The notes under the pieces: generated by a model
Told to the model about the DNA's origin: nothing
Databases searched by the model: none
The model's input: only the letters and a program-made list of their open reading frames with translations
Shown here: positions 35,154 to 43,745 of the stretch, piece by piece
Position numbering within the stretch: the first letter of the stretch is position 1
Layout: the number at the start of each line of letters is the position of its first letter
Assembly (NCBI GenBank): GCA_964517135.1
Contig: CAZFBA010000001.1
Span: 1 to 64,000 of the forward strand
DNA: 64,000 nt
Direction: 5' to 3'
Source of the DNA: CAZFBA01 sp964517135
Lineage (GTDB): Bacteria > Cyanobacteriota > Vampirovibrionia > JBFMGH01
Made by a program: the position numbers and the translations under genes

Positions 35154-35585
35154 ATGGACGGATTTAAGATAGTTCAGGAATTTTTCTGCAACATGCACTG
35201 TTCAAAGTGCAATAGTTCTTTTAAACCAGAAGGCATCTCTCTTTTAAGAGAAGAAGAAAATTTTTATGTGGTAAAAATCGTATGTACCGAATGTGAACAG
35301 CCTGTTGGCATAGCTATTGTAGGCATTAAGAGCCATCAAAAAGAAGAAGATCAAACTCCTGAATTGACCCATGAGGTTCAATTGCCTGATGATAATGAGT
35401 CTCCACCGATTACATATGACGAAGTTATTGATGCACATAAGTTTTTCTCAAGTCTTGGCCCAGACTGGATGAAACATCTTCAGCAAAGAGCAAATGATTT
35501 AGATAATGACTCAACCGTCTTCGATGATAATGAAAACTTTTTGCTGGGCTTTGATAACGATTCTAATGACCTGGAAGAAGAATAA
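35154..35585 (+). CDS. Small acidic zinc-ribbon protein
   Basis: 143 aa. CSKCNSSFKPEG at residue ~18 and CTECEQPVGIAI at ~43 make a CxxC...CxxC ribbon, followed by an acidic, partly disordered tail that includes ITYDEVIDAHKFFSSLGPDW (a short helical motif) and ends in a run of Glu. AAAGGA precedes the ATG at good spacing. It is divergent from the zinc-ribbon gene at 34616 across 211 bases. Function unknown. Confidence 0.8.
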   Translation: MDGFKIVQEFFCNMHCSKCNSSFKPEGISLLREEENFYVVKIVCTECEQPVGIAIVGIKSHQKEEDQTPELTHEVQLPDDNESPPITYDEVIDAHKFFSSLGPDWMKHLQQRANDLDNDSTVFDDNENFLLGFDNDSNDLEEE

Positions 35586-35936
35586 CCAGAAAAATTTCGC
35601 AAAAATAAATATCCATAAATATAGAAACCTGCTTTTAATAGCAGTATTAAACAGTTTTTATACCAAATGTCGTGTAAAATGATAAAATTTAATGTATGAA
35701 TTTAAAAGTAACTTTACTATATAAAATAAAGCAACTATATAATTAGTATTGTAACACGGTCACTTTATAATCCCTTATTTTGACATCTTGCAAAATTATT
35801 ATTTTTATGGCACTATAATCATAGTTTGGGGGGAAATACAATAAAGTATCTTAAAATCCCATCTATTATTTAGCTTAACCTGTCAATAAAGCTTAAAGAT
35901 AGGTAATGAGAGTATACTCATAATTTGGGGGAGTGT
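35586..35936. other. Intergenic region with a duplicated G-rich motif
   Basis: No gene seen. The motif CATAGTTTGGGGGG (from about 35819) recurs as CATAATTTGGGGG just before the start of the next gene, and a GAGTATACTC palindrome precedes the second copy. The second copy acts as ribosome site for the 35937 gene; the first has no start codon after it. Confidence 0.4.
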
Positions 35937-36410
35937 ATGGTCGTTCGATTAGGTGCTGGGGCAACCAATCAAATTCTAAAAATGGCCAATATGACGCCGA
36001 CAACCCAGAGGGTTATTATCGGAGCTACGGGTTTGCTTTCGCATACTACTATTGATGCTCTTAATCCTTATGTGGATAGCGAAACTCGCAAATATGCAGC
36101 TGTTAGATCTGCCGTCAAAATGACCATTTGTACAATATCAGGTGTATTAACCCGTGCCATAGGGCAAAAAATGGGTGAATATGCTGTTAAAAATGCCATG
36201 GTAAAAGTGCCGGAAGGCATTTCTAAAGCGGTTTTTGCTAACTCTGTCGGCAAGACATTTGCTATTTTCGGTGCGGTCGCTTCTATATTCATTATGGATG
36301 TTCCGTTTATCAACAAAATACTCAATGTTGTTATGAATAAGTTCTTTAAAAAAGACAAAAATGACGATAACAATGCAGTAAATGGAAGTAAGGTAAACGT
36401 CAATGCTTAA
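35937..36410 (+). CDS. Small membrane-associated hypothetical protein (pair, first)
   Basis: 157 aa, not recognised. GGGGGAG lies directly upstream of the ATG at 35937, which I prefer to a TTG at 35925. Several moderately hydrophobic, Gly/Ala-containing helices (VIIGATGLLSHTTIDAL, MTICTISGVLTRAIG, FAIFGAVASIFIMDVPFI) suggest a membrane or lipid-associated protein with a lysine-rich tail. It overlaps the next gene by 8 bases, so the two products are made together and may form a complex. Confidence 0.75.
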   Translation: MVVRLGAGATNQILKMANMTPTTQRVIIGATGLLSHTTIDALNPYVDSETRKYAAVRSAVKMTICTISGVLTRAIGQKMGEYAVKNAMVKVPEGISKAVFANSVGKTFAIFGAVASIFIMDVPFINKILNVVMNKFFKKDKNDDNNAVNGSKVNVNA

Positions 36411-36999
36411 GAATTTAATTGAAAAAATGTCTATATACGGTATAGAGAAACCGGCTCCATTTTTACGGTATACTACGGCTGTTATTTATGCCATATCAAC
36501 AGTAGCTCAGGCAGTCGGGCTCAAACTCAATAAAGACATTCCGGATAATGAAAAGAAATTTTTAATGATTCAGGAATGCGTTAACGGAGCATTAGAACTT
36601 GCAACCTTTATGACTATTGCAACAGGGTTTGAAAATTTGGGTAAAAAGCTTGCAGAAAAAGGTGCTATTATTGGAGCTGAAGCTGCAAAGAAAAACCCGG
36701 TAGCTTTTACTAAAGGTGTTACAATGCTGTTTTCAATAATAGGAACTATTGTAGCCTTTAACCTTGTTACACCTCTTATTAGAAACCCGCTGGCAGCTTT
36801 CTTACAGAAAAAAATGGGCACCGGCCCGGATAAAGAGCAATTGACGAGGCCTATTCTGCCATCCCTTAAACTTGATCCACAAATAAAAGTCAATAAAACT
36901 AACCCTTTTAATAATTTTGAACGTGTTCAAACAACCGGCAAACTGCCAAAACCATACCCTGTGAAGACTTCGTTCACATCACATGTTTTAAGAATCTAA
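36403..36999 (+). CDS. Small membrane-associated hypothetical protein (pair, second)
   Basis: 198 aa, not recognised. Hydrophobic stretches at YTTAVIYAISTVAQAVGL, LELATFMTIATGF and MLFSIIGTIVAFNLVTPLI alternate with Lys-rich segments, resembling the partner gene just upstream in style though not clearly in sequence. The C terminus is polar with Pro (LPKPYPVKTSFTSHVLRI). Translation is coupled to the upstream gene by overlap, and a strong terminator follows at 37035. Confidence 0.75.
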   Translation: MLKNLIEKMSIYGIEKPAPFLRYTTAVIYAISTVAQAVGLKLNKDIPDNEKKFLMIQECVNGALELATFMTIATGFENLGKKLAEKGAIIGAEAAKKNPVAFTKGVTMLFSIIGTIVAFNLVTPLIRNPLAAFLQKKMGTGPDKEQLTRPILPSLKLDPQIKVNKTNPFNNFERVQTTGKLPKPYPVKTSFTSHVLRI

Positions 37000-37034
37000 A
37001 ATTTAATTGTGGGGGATAATTAAAACTTGGCTTC

Positions 37035-37067
37035 AACTTGCCTGAGATACAAAGGCAAGTTTTTTTG
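37035..37067 (+). terminator. Rho-independent terminator
   Basis: AACTTGCCT (37035-37043) pairs perfectly with AGGCAAGTT (37053-37061), followed by T-rich sequence. It closes the two-gene membrane-protein unit. Confidence 0.85.
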
Positions 37068-37075
37068 AATTTTTA

Positions 37076-37111
37076 TATACTATTCCACGTAAATAATTAA
37101 TATATGCTGAT
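37076..37111 (-). repeat. 36-bp dispersed inverted repeat, right copy
   Basis: Inverted, 35/36 identical copy of 17-52. It lies between a terminator and the pilin gene at 37268, about 157 bases upstream of that gene's start. Confidence 0.7.
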
Positions 37112-37267
37112 GGCCTCTATAATCAGGAATATATACATTACTTTCAAGGATCAGTATAAATGTAAAATTTTAAAATTTAATGTATAATTTATTTCAAGAA
37201 TTACAAAAAATATTCGATAATAATTTCAGGGCAAAAGTTTATTTGATTTCAATTCAGGGGTGTTAAT

Positions 37268-38272
37268 ATGGTTGTAAATAAAGGCAATTCAATTGCGCAG
37301 TATGGAATTATTATTGCACTTGTTGCATTAGTGCTTGTTCCGGGGTTTTATTTGCTCGGAGATAATATTTTTAACTATTTTGCAACTTTTAATGACTACA
37401 TGAAAAAAGGTAACACAACATCTTTAACAGCCAGTGCAGATTCACAGACTTCTGTAAATAATCAAAACCCGGCATCATTATTACCTGAAGAGGCTGATAA
37501 TAATAGTTACAGTTCAGCAGCTGGTGAAGGAAATAATTCAGTGCAAGAGGTTTCCTGTGTTGATAATATATGCAGTTTTGATTATGGTGACTACTCTATT
37601 ACTAATATACCAGAAGATCTGCCGGCACTAATACAGACAACCGGAGCATCAGGAGCTACTGATACACTCAATGATCAACTTTCTTTACTGGCCAAGGTTA
37701 TTGAAGAAAAAGCATCAGAAAACCCTGATGATAAAGCTCTTTCTGATTTATCAAGGCTTGCACAAACCCTTGCTGATCAGGGTTACCTTATTGCAGATTC
37801 AGAAGAATGGGTAGAATACGGTGCTATGCGTGTTGATAGTGAAGAACCCCTCAGGGTTCCGGAAGATAACAGGCTTTGTGACAGCATTCTTAGAGGTTTT
37901 TACGAATCAGGTTCCGGGCTCTGTTTGGATCAAAGAGTTACAAAAACTGATTTTCTCATCAATAATAAAGAAAGTCTTACAAAGTCTATTAGCTCGCTGA
38001 CAGATGATTTTAACAGGACTAAAAGTCAGCTTTCAGAACTATCTCAGGGGCAGGATGAAAGTATTATCCAGATTGTAAGCACAATTGATATTCTTGCTGG
38101 TAGCATTATTGAAATTTCAGATAATGTTTTTAATACTTTATCGACAATAGAACCCGGAAATGTTAACATTGAGAGCATAAAAAACAATGTTGCCAGTCAA
38201 ACAACCGATGTTAAATCAAAATTAATTGAAGGCAAAGGCAAAAATATTGTTTCAGCAGAGAAAGGCAAATAA
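37268..38272 (+). CDS. Large Flp-like pilin, Gln at +5, Cys-module family
   Basis: Leader MVVNKG, then NSIAQYGIIIALVALVLVP: cleavage after Gly6 leaves Gln at +5 and Tyr at +6. The 334-aa protein shares with the 4249 and 53157 products the Cys97-x4-Cys102 pair followed by FDYGDY and the TTGASGATDTL segment. It lacks their C-terminal CATGK...C end and instead has CDSILRGFYESGSGLC around residue 200 and a long helical tail. A TATAAT at 37183 may be its -10 box. It is followed after 16 bases by a short pilin-like gene, so the two are probably co-expressed, possibly as major and minor subunits (inference). Confidence 0.83.
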   Translation: MVVNKGNSIAQYGIIIALVALVLVPGFYLLGDNIFNYFATFNDYMKKGNTTSLTASADSQTSVNNQNPASLLPEEADNNSYSSAAGEGNNSVQEVSCVDNICSFDYGDYSITNIPEDLPALIQTTGASGATDTLNDQLSLLAKVIEEKASENPDDKALSDLSRLAQTLADQGYLIADSEEWVEYGAMRVDSEEPLRVPEDNRLCDSILRGFYESGSGLCLDQRVTKTDFLINNKESLTKSISSLTDDFNRTKSQLSELSQGQDESIIQIVSTIDILAGSIIEISDNVFNTLSTIEPGNVNIESIKNNVASQTTDVKSKLIEGKGKNIVSAEKGK

Positions 38273-38288
38273 GCAAACTGGTTTATTG

Positions 38289-38525
38289 ATGTTAAAACAA
38301 AAAAATAGAGAAGAAACAGGTTATACTAACTTTCAGTACGGCATAATGTCTGGTATTGTCGTTATAGCATTGCTACCGGCAATTATTGGAGGTGGAAACT
38401 GGGTATACAATAAGTTTATTACCCCTGATAAAGGTGGGCAATTAAAGGAAGAAAACCTGAATCACCTTCCGGTAACAAAAGAAAACCATAAAACTATACT
38501 TGATGAGGCTACAGTACAACAATAA
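38289..38525 (+). CDS. Short Flp-like pilin, Gln at +5
   Basis: 78 aa, the size of classical Flp pilins. The leader MLKQKNREETG is followed by YTNFQYGIMSGIVVIALLPAI, again with Gln at +5 and Tyr at +6, and a short polar tail. I start it at the ATG at 38289, after the stop of the large pilin; the longer frame begins inside that gene at 38226 and would bury the leader. No clear ribosome site, so it may depend on coupling with the upstream gene. Confidence 0.7.
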   Translation: MLKQKNREETGYTNFQYGIMSGIVVIALLPAIIGGGNWVYNKFITPDKGGQLKEENLNHLPVTKENHKTILDEATVQQ

Positions 38526-38582
38526 CAAATGAAAATACCTGAAGAATTATTATTCTTAATTGTTTGATAAGCATTATGCATG

Positions 38583-38735
38583 AGGAACCTCTGATTAATT
38601 AAGTGTAGCCCGAAATAAAACTCTCACTGAATATTAGCCTCGTCTATCTTCTTTAATACTGCAATAATAAACTTTTCGGGTAAAAATTCTTTTAGATACT
38701 TAAACAATTCAGTCATCCTGGTTATGCATTAGTCT
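38583..38735 (-). pseudogene. Second copy of the dispersed coding remnant
   Basis: On the minus strand an ATG at 38716 opens 30 codons ending at a TGA (38624-38626), with LKEFLPEKFIIAVLKK followed by DEANIQ. Most of this peptide recurs in the remnant at 8927-9210. The flank carries the AGAGGTTCC end motif. This copy has lost the segment that follows EANIQ in the 9-kb copy. Identity of the parent gene is unknown. Confidence 0.45.
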
Positions 38736-38753
38736 TTTATTTGCGTAAAAAGC

Positions 38754-38783
38754 CGAAAATAAAACCCTGCCAGCATAGCAGGG
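38754..38783 (-). terminator. Terminator of the 40.3-38.8 kb operon
   Basis: CCCTGC and GCAGGG form a 6-bp GC-rich stem around CAGCATA; on the minus strand it is followed by TTTTATTTT. It lies 37 bases beyond the stop of the last operon gene. Confidence 0.75.
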
Positions 38784-38819
38784 CTTAAATGGGTTTTAAA
38801 ACTTCTAAAATATCAATTT

Positions 38820-39065
38820 TTATCGTAGTGTATTAAATTTACTGCCTTTTTTTACACTATCTGGATGACCATTAATGATCTTTTCCAGCTTATTTAACCT
38901 TCTCTGGTATTCCTGAATTCTAGAATCAAGCAATTTCATCTTGTATGGCAAATTAATAAACGACAATATTGTATATAATATCGAATTTACGACTACTTTA
39001 ACCGGATTCTGTTTTGTGACAGCCTTTTCGGCCAATCGTGCATATACTAAAGGATTAAAACCCAT
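38820..39065 (-). CDS. Small hypothetical protein, last gene of a three-gene operon
   Basis: 81 aa. The start is firm: GGAGG at 8-base spacing. A central moderately hydrophobic stretch (VVVNSILYTILSFINLPYKM) is followed by a charged helix (LLDSRIQEYQRRLNKLEKII) likely to form a coiled coil. No family recognised. It follows the Gly/Ala-rich gene by 18 bases. Confidence 0.75.
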   Translation of the reverse strand: MGFNPLVYARLAEKAVTKQNPVKVVVNSILYTILSFINLPYKMKLLDSRIQEYQRRLNKLEKIINGHPDSVKKGSKFNTLR

Positions 39066-39083
39066 AAAATGTCCTCCGTTACA

Positions 39084-39929
39084 CTATAATAATTCTTGCA
39101 GAGCCTTACCGTCACCTTCAACGGATTCTTTAATCATCTTCCTGATAATACCGCTCTGCGTATCCAGCTGTTTAACAGTCGTTTCAATGTTTTTAATCTT
39201 ATTTGTCAGAATAACATCAGCATTAGAGAGCACTCTATTAGAGACGGTCTGATATGACCTGAGGATAGCACCACCAACACCACTGGCAATAGACCCGGCA
39301 GTCATAGCTGCAACGCCGTAAGGGCCGAAGAAAGGCCCGATAGCTGAGGCTAAACCGCCTAGACCGGAAACAATACCGGCCAGAGGCATAACCAGCCCAC
39401 GCCCAAAGCCTGCACCGGCAGCCACACCCGCAGCACTGCCGCCAGCTGTTGCTGCTGCATACCCGGTAGGACCGCCACCGATAGCATAGTTACCGGCCCC
39501 GGAAGTAGAACCCAGCCCAAAGGCAGAACCTAAAAGCATTGAGCCTATGCCTATACCTAAAGAGATCGGAGCAGCTTTTCCTGTCAGGTTAGGAAATGAA
39601 GGAAAACGCCCGAGACTGCCGAGCCCGAAGGCTGCCGACCCACCTGGCACTACAGCTGTACCACCGCTTATAGGGCTTGAAAACGATGTGCCGGGAATAT
39701 TTACGGCAGAACTACCTAATACAGGTATAAATGACGAGGGTGAAATAATTCTTGCAAAGTTTAATAATGCTGAACTAAAAGACCCCAGGCCACTGCCTGC
39801 AATAGAAGGGCCTGCAACTGTGAGATCTCTAAGTCTATCATAGGTTTCGAACAACTCAGCTTTGGCATCCGAGGATGCCTTTCCGTATTTGCCTGCGATT
39901 ACCATCTCATGATCATTTTTGTAAGCCAT
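39084..39929 (-). CDS. Gly/Ala-rich protein with a glycine-zipper core
   Basis: 281 aa. A helical N-terminal ~35 residues lead into a long Gly/Ala/Ser/Pro-rich region (about 45-215) with membrane-like glycine-zipper patterns such as IGIGSMLLGSAFGLG and GIVSGLGGLASAIG, then a C-terminal coiled-coil segment (NKIKNIETTVKQLDTQSGII). Its GC content is clearly above that of its neighbours because of the Gly/Ala codons. The make-up recalls proteins that insert into or span membranes, such as secretion-system substrates or translocators; no family is recognised. Middle gene of an operon with 39959 and 38820. Confidence 0.75.
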   Translation of the reverse strand: MAYKNDHEMVIAGKYGKASSDAKAELFETYDRLRDLTVAGPSIAGSGLGSFSSALLNFARIISPSSFIPVLGSSAVNIPGTSFSSPISGGTAVVPGGSAAFGLGSLGRFPSFPNLTGKAAPISLGIGIGSMLLGSAFGLGSTSGAGNYAIGGGPTGYAAATAGGSAAGVAAGAGFGRGLVMPLAGIVSGLGGLASAIGPFFGPYGVAAMTAGSIASGVGGAILRSYQTVSNRVLSNADVILTNKIKNIETTVKQLDTQSGIIRKMIKESVEGDGKALQELL

Positions 39930-39958
39930 TTTGAGGAATTCCTTATATGATGTGTGGT

Positions 39959-40288
39959 TTAAGCAAATGTCTTAAATGACAGATCAATGTTTTTATCAAT
40001 AACTTTTTGAACTGCTGATATCTCTGTTTGAACAGCCTGTTGCTGTGTATCAACCCGTCTTAACTGAAGTTCAAGTACTACATCAAGTTGTTGAAGAGCA
40101 TTAATTTTTAATTGAATTTGTTTAGCTTCGTCAGATTCAGGGTCAAGACTTGCAGCAGTATTAAATAACTCGTTTGTTGCACTGGCAATCTGCATCCTGG
40201 ACTGGTTAATCTGCTGACCGGTTAATTCCAGGTCACTCTTGCGAGCGGTTAAGGATAAAAATCGAGCTTGTGATGCTGCTAAACCCAT
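39959..40288 (-). CDS. Small coiled-coil protein of the MGLAASQARF type
   Basis: 109 aa, opening MGLAASQARFLSLTARKSDLE, then a long helix (about 60-105; ALQQLDVVLELQLRRVDTQQ). I recall similar openings in small proteins of Melainabacteria and other gut bacteria, with no agreed function. The N-terminal helix resembles the first helix of flagellar rod/hook proteins, but the rest does not match. First gene of a three-gene operon; its product may be secreted or act as a chaperone (inference). Confidence 0.75.
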   Translation of the reverse strand: MGLAASQARFLSLTARKSDLELTGQQINQSRMQIASATNELFNTAASLDPESDEAKQIQLKINALQQLDVVLELQLRRVDTQQQAVQTEISAVQKVIDKNIDLSFKTFA

Positions 40289-40736
40289 TTAAATTAATCC
40301 TCCACAGAGTTATAATTGTTTGTGAAATGCTTTCATCCTTAATATCGACAGCTTATATAGAATTCTTTAATTAGAAATGATATTTTTAGAAGATTTTTTT
40401 GAAGTTTTGTTAAGATTTGTATAGATATATTAAGGCGTTCTGAAAGTCATTCATTTTATACTTTATCAGCTAATAATCTGTAAAATTAAGGGTTGTTGTT
40501 CCCCTTCAGATAATTGAAAGCAATAAAGAGGATGCCGCTTATATATAGATTATATTTACAAAGTATATATTATTCTGTATTTTTCGTAGATTAAAAATTT
40601 TATTTAACAATTCGAAACAAGACTAACTGGTTTCAATTTATACCGTTTTTCAATCAAAAGTATAAAGTTTTCAGCCCCCTATGCTAAAAAATTTTGGCTC
40701 CATAATAGAATGAATACAAGACTATTGGCTCTTTGA
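40289..40736. other. 450-base intergenic region
   Basis: AT-rich, no credible frame, no strong hairpin and no copy of the dispersed repeats found. It must contain the promoter of the minus-strand operon starting at 40288. Confidence 0.4.
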
Positions 40737-41315
40737 TTAAAACACTTTAAGCAGGTCGTTAATGATTTTTGTTTTCTTTTTCTCATATTTTTCCTGTGTG
40801 ATTTTGTTATTACCCTTCAGGGTTTCAAGTTTTTGAATTCTTTTGTCTTTGTATTCAAGATGTCCATAGACTTCATAATAAGCTTTTTCTGCTTTTAAAA
40901 GATCCTGTTTTCTTTTATAGGTTCCTTTGTCAATTTCGTTATAAAAAAATGAAATTTCGTTATTAATCAGGTTGTTAAAATAATCTTTATAAAAGGGGTT
41001 ATCACTGTTTATAACATTTGCCAGATGAAGTTTTTGCTTGAGAGATGAAAGATAAACCGTTTTAGGAATGCGTTCATGTTGGTAATATTCTTTAAGTTTT
41101 GTGATACTTTCTTCTATTTCGTGGTTGTCAGGAGCCGTTTTTTCTACTGGACCCATAAGGTAACAGGTTACGCCAGCTGGCATTGGCTTTTTCTTCTTAT
41201 CAGTAGGAGATGACTCCTGTGCCAGGTTTTTATTGCTGCTAAAACCTGCTATACCTGAAATAATACTGACCAGCAAGGATAATATTAAAAACTTTTTTTT
41301 CCTGTTAGTTATCAT
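40737..41315 (-). CDS. Exported hypothetical protein with a SHOCT-like end
   Basis: 192 aa. A basic N terminus and hydrophobic helix (residues about 8-25, FLILSLLVSIISGIAGFSS) form a signal peptide or anchor. The mature part is charged and helical; the final segment IQKLETLKGNNKITQEKYEKKKTKI fits the SHOCT pattern (a short helical C-terminal module), which is often found in membrane-linked proteins. AAGGA precedes the start. Monocistronic; function unknown. Confidence 0.75.
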   Translation of the reverse strand: MITNRKKKFLILSLLVSIISGIAGFSSNKNLAQESSPTDKKKKPMPAGVTCYLMGPVEKTAPDNHEIEESITKLKEYYQHERIPKTVYLSSLKQKLHLANVINSDNPFYKDYFNNLINNEISFFYNEIDKGTYKRKQDLLKAEKAYYEVYGHLEYKDKRIQKLETLKGNNKITQEKYEKKKTKIINDLLKVF

Positions 41316-41569
41316 TTTTATATCCTTAAAAAGCCTACTATTACAGGATAATATAAAAAAATTTTTTTTTCGAGCTTATTTAAATATCATTTTAACAATC
41401 ACCAGGCAGGTGTTTTTGGGTTAGCGTTACCTCAAAATGCCATCCAGAAAGACATCTCAAAAGATAGGTTTAGAAAGCAAAATAGCATTATAATACAATG
41501 AAGGCTTTTATGATAACACCTGAGCCTCATTTACCCTGTTATTAAAACTTTATGGCCGGCTAATATAAC

Positions 41570-42061
41570 TCAAAACTTAACATTAAAGAGATATTTCAAT
41601 ATTTCACTCAGGTTGAGCGGCGTATGACCAATACTGGCCCCTCCAGATACCAGATAACCGATAGCTACTCCACCAATAGCAAAATAGCCTATAGCTACAC
41701 CCCCCAGTGCTGCACCGCCTATGGCTACCCCGCCCAGTGTTGCAATTAAGCCAAGCGAAATGCCTCCCAGAGAAAAAATGCCTATAGATAACCCACCCAT
41801 ACTGAAAACGCCAATGGCAATATCTCCTATGGCTATAATACCTCTTGCAACAGATTTCATACCTGTTTCTGGGTTGAACCCCTGTGCAATATGAACTATC
41901 GGCAAGCCCATAAAGGTTGCTTCTGAACGGTATTCAAAATACGCCTTCCTGCTAAGCGATTGCCTGGTTAACTGTGCTTTCAGTCGGGCATTTTCATCTT
42001 CCAGCTGGCCCATTCTGGTAGTAATATCTTCCACTTTTCTTTCTAGTTCATCATTAGACAT
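41570..42061 (-). CDS. Coiled-coil protein with glycine-rich decapeptide repeats
   Basis: 163 aa. Residues 1-35 form a heptad coiled coil (ELERKVEDITTRMGQLEDEN). From about 72 to 145 come seven roughly 10-residue repeats of the form GGVAIGYFAI, with Gly-Gly at regular positions. Such repeats may build a solenoid or a membrane-embedded stack. GGAG precedes the ATG at 8 bases. It lies 3 bases after the end of the nucleotidyltransferase-like gene and must be co-transcribed with it. No function known. Confidence 0.8.
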   Translation of the reverse strand: MSNDELERKVEDITTRMGQLEDENARLKAQLTRQSLSRKAYFEYRSEATFMGLPIVHIAQGFNPETGMKSVARGIIAIGDIAIGVFSMGGLSIGIFSLGGISLGLIATLGGVAIGGAALGGVAIGYFAIGGVAIGYLVSGGASIGHTPLNLSEILKYLFNVKF

Positions 42062-42064
42062 ATT

Positions 42065-43564
42065 TTATTCTCCATTTAGCCAGTGAAACTTTTTGATTTG
42101 AATAAGTGTATCTCTAATAATATTTTCATCAGGCTTTTCAGGCAGTAATATACCTTTTTTTTCAGCTGATTCAAGATCAGCCAGAAGATCTTCATAAATA
42201 TGCATAATCTGCTTTTTAGGTAATTCTTTATCTCTTATTGCCTTAAAAACAGAAATATAAGTATCAAAATCTGCATCCAGTCTGCCCGTTTTTAGAATAT
42301 TATCAGCATAAACCAGCATAGTCAGCATAATAATAGCCTGTTTGCTGCTGTATTCAAATGTAGCTGAGGTTTTAAGTTTATTATACATGTGCATTGCTAC
42401 ACGTTTACATGTAGCATACAATTGTTTAGTAATCAGAAGCTCCTGGTTAGATTTGAGCTCTGATAGTTGATGGTTGGTGTTATCAGGGTCAGAATTATAC
42501 AGTGTTATTATGGCGTAAGGGTTAGATGCTTTTAGCTGTTTTAAAAAGGTTTCAGCATCAATAAATTCAAAAAATTTACCTTTTTTTCTGAGGCCTTTGA
42601 CGAAGAAATAATGATCCAGACCGGGCATAAAGACGTTCATTTCAGGGTATATAGAATAATCAATCTCCTTTTCAATTTTTGCAAATGGTTTTTTGGCCAG
42701 TAACAATTTTTCTTTTTCTCTGTCAGTAAAAGTTTTATCTTCTATATGTCGCATTACAGGCTGGTTAAATTCTGTATTAAAGACGTAGTTATAGTAAAGA
42801 TTTGCCACGTAGCGTGAGAGTTTGTATTTATTTCTAACATTTTCAGGAAGAGATGACTCTGTGCAAGCCGTTTCAAGACTTTTAAAAAGCCCTTCAATCT
42901 CTTTAAAGTAGGTTTCAAGGTTGTTATTATCTTCTATTATTGATTTACCTGAGATTTTTTGGTTTATCAATTCATCAATAAAGCTTATATTATACAGTTG
43001 CTGGTTAAGTATTTTTAAGTCTGTAATGATTTCGCCTGAACTGAAGAGATGAATGCCTGTATGCAGCATTCTTAGGAGATAGAGCAGGTCAACAAGTTCT
43101 TTTTCTTTGCTATTTTTAAGTTTATTGTATAACAAACAGGCGTTTTTATTGTAATGATTGTATAATCTTTTTGTAATAAAATATTTTTTGACTGTTTCTT
43201 TGAAGTCAAGAAATTCGTTTGTCTCTATAATCACTTTAGGAGAGAATATTTGCTCAATAATACATCCATTCTGGCCTGTAACAATCATATCAATATATTT
43301 ATTAATCTCATGACAGGCAATATCGAGTTTAATATTATCAAAAATATGTTCTATTGATTTTACGGTATTACAGGAAGAGCACCAGAACCCCAGCAGGCTT
43401 TCTTTATCAGCAATATATGCACCCCTTAAAATAATATCAGGCTCCTGTGAAGAAAAGCCATAAGCATGTATGCCACTAATTGATATAAATAAAGGTTTGC
43501 TGCCATTTAAATTGCTTAATACTTTCTCTTTCAATGTTTCATAAGATATTAACTGGTTTAACAT
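42065..43564 (-). CDS. Duplicated, degenerate YcgL/RlaP-type nucleotidyltransferase
   Basis: The first half resembles predicted DNA-polymerase-beta-superfamily nucleotidyltransferases (PF10127 type): ISGIHAYGFSSQEPDIILRG matches the SG-x-x-YG...SD-x-D-x-RG signature, followed by NKYIDMIVTGQNGCIIEQIF and a helical LLYLLRMLHTGIHLFSSGEI region. The second metal Asp is Ile45 (PDII instead of SDxD), so catalysis is doubtful. The second half repeats the later part of the fold (FLKQLKASNPYAIITLYNSD, then ILKTGRLDADFDTYISVF) without the active-site loop. At 499 aa it is about twice the family length. Co-transcribed with the decapeptide-repeat gene. It may have become a binding or structural protein. 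Confidence 0.75.
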   Translation of the reverse strand: MLNQLISYETLKEKVLSNLNGSKPLFISISGIHAYGFSSQEPDIILRGAYIADKESLLGFWCSSCNTVKSIEHIFDNIKLDIACHEINKYIDMIVTGQNGCIIEQIFSPKVIIETNEFLDFKETVKKYFITKRLYNHYNKNACLLYNKLKNSKEKELVDLLYLLRMLHTGIHLFSSGEIITDLKILNQQLYNISFIDELINQKISGKSIIEDNNNLETYFKEIEGLFKSLETACTESSLPENVRNKYKLSRYVANLYYNYVFNTEFNQPVMRHIEDKTFTDREKEKLLLAKKPFAKIEKEIDYSIYPEMNVFMPGLDHYFFVKGLRKKGKFFEFIDAETFLKQLKASNPYAIITLYNSDPDNTNHQLSELKSNQELLITKQLYATCKRVAMHMYNKLKTSATFEYSSKQAIIMLTMLVYADNILKTGRLDADFDTYISVFKAIRDKELPKKQIMHIYEDLLADLESAEKKGILLPEKPDENIIRDTLIQIKKFHWLNGE

Positions 43565-43745
43565 AATTCATTTCTCAATTTAATAAATCCCATTCTAATT
43601 ATTTATTGTAGCAAAAAAAATACTTTCATTTATAAACTGGTGATTTTTTACAGATTGAAAACTCGTTATTGGTCTGTAATCTCAATTATGGTACCATAAC
43701 ATTTCACAAAACCTGATCTTTTGTCCCTTCATGAAAGGAGAAAAA

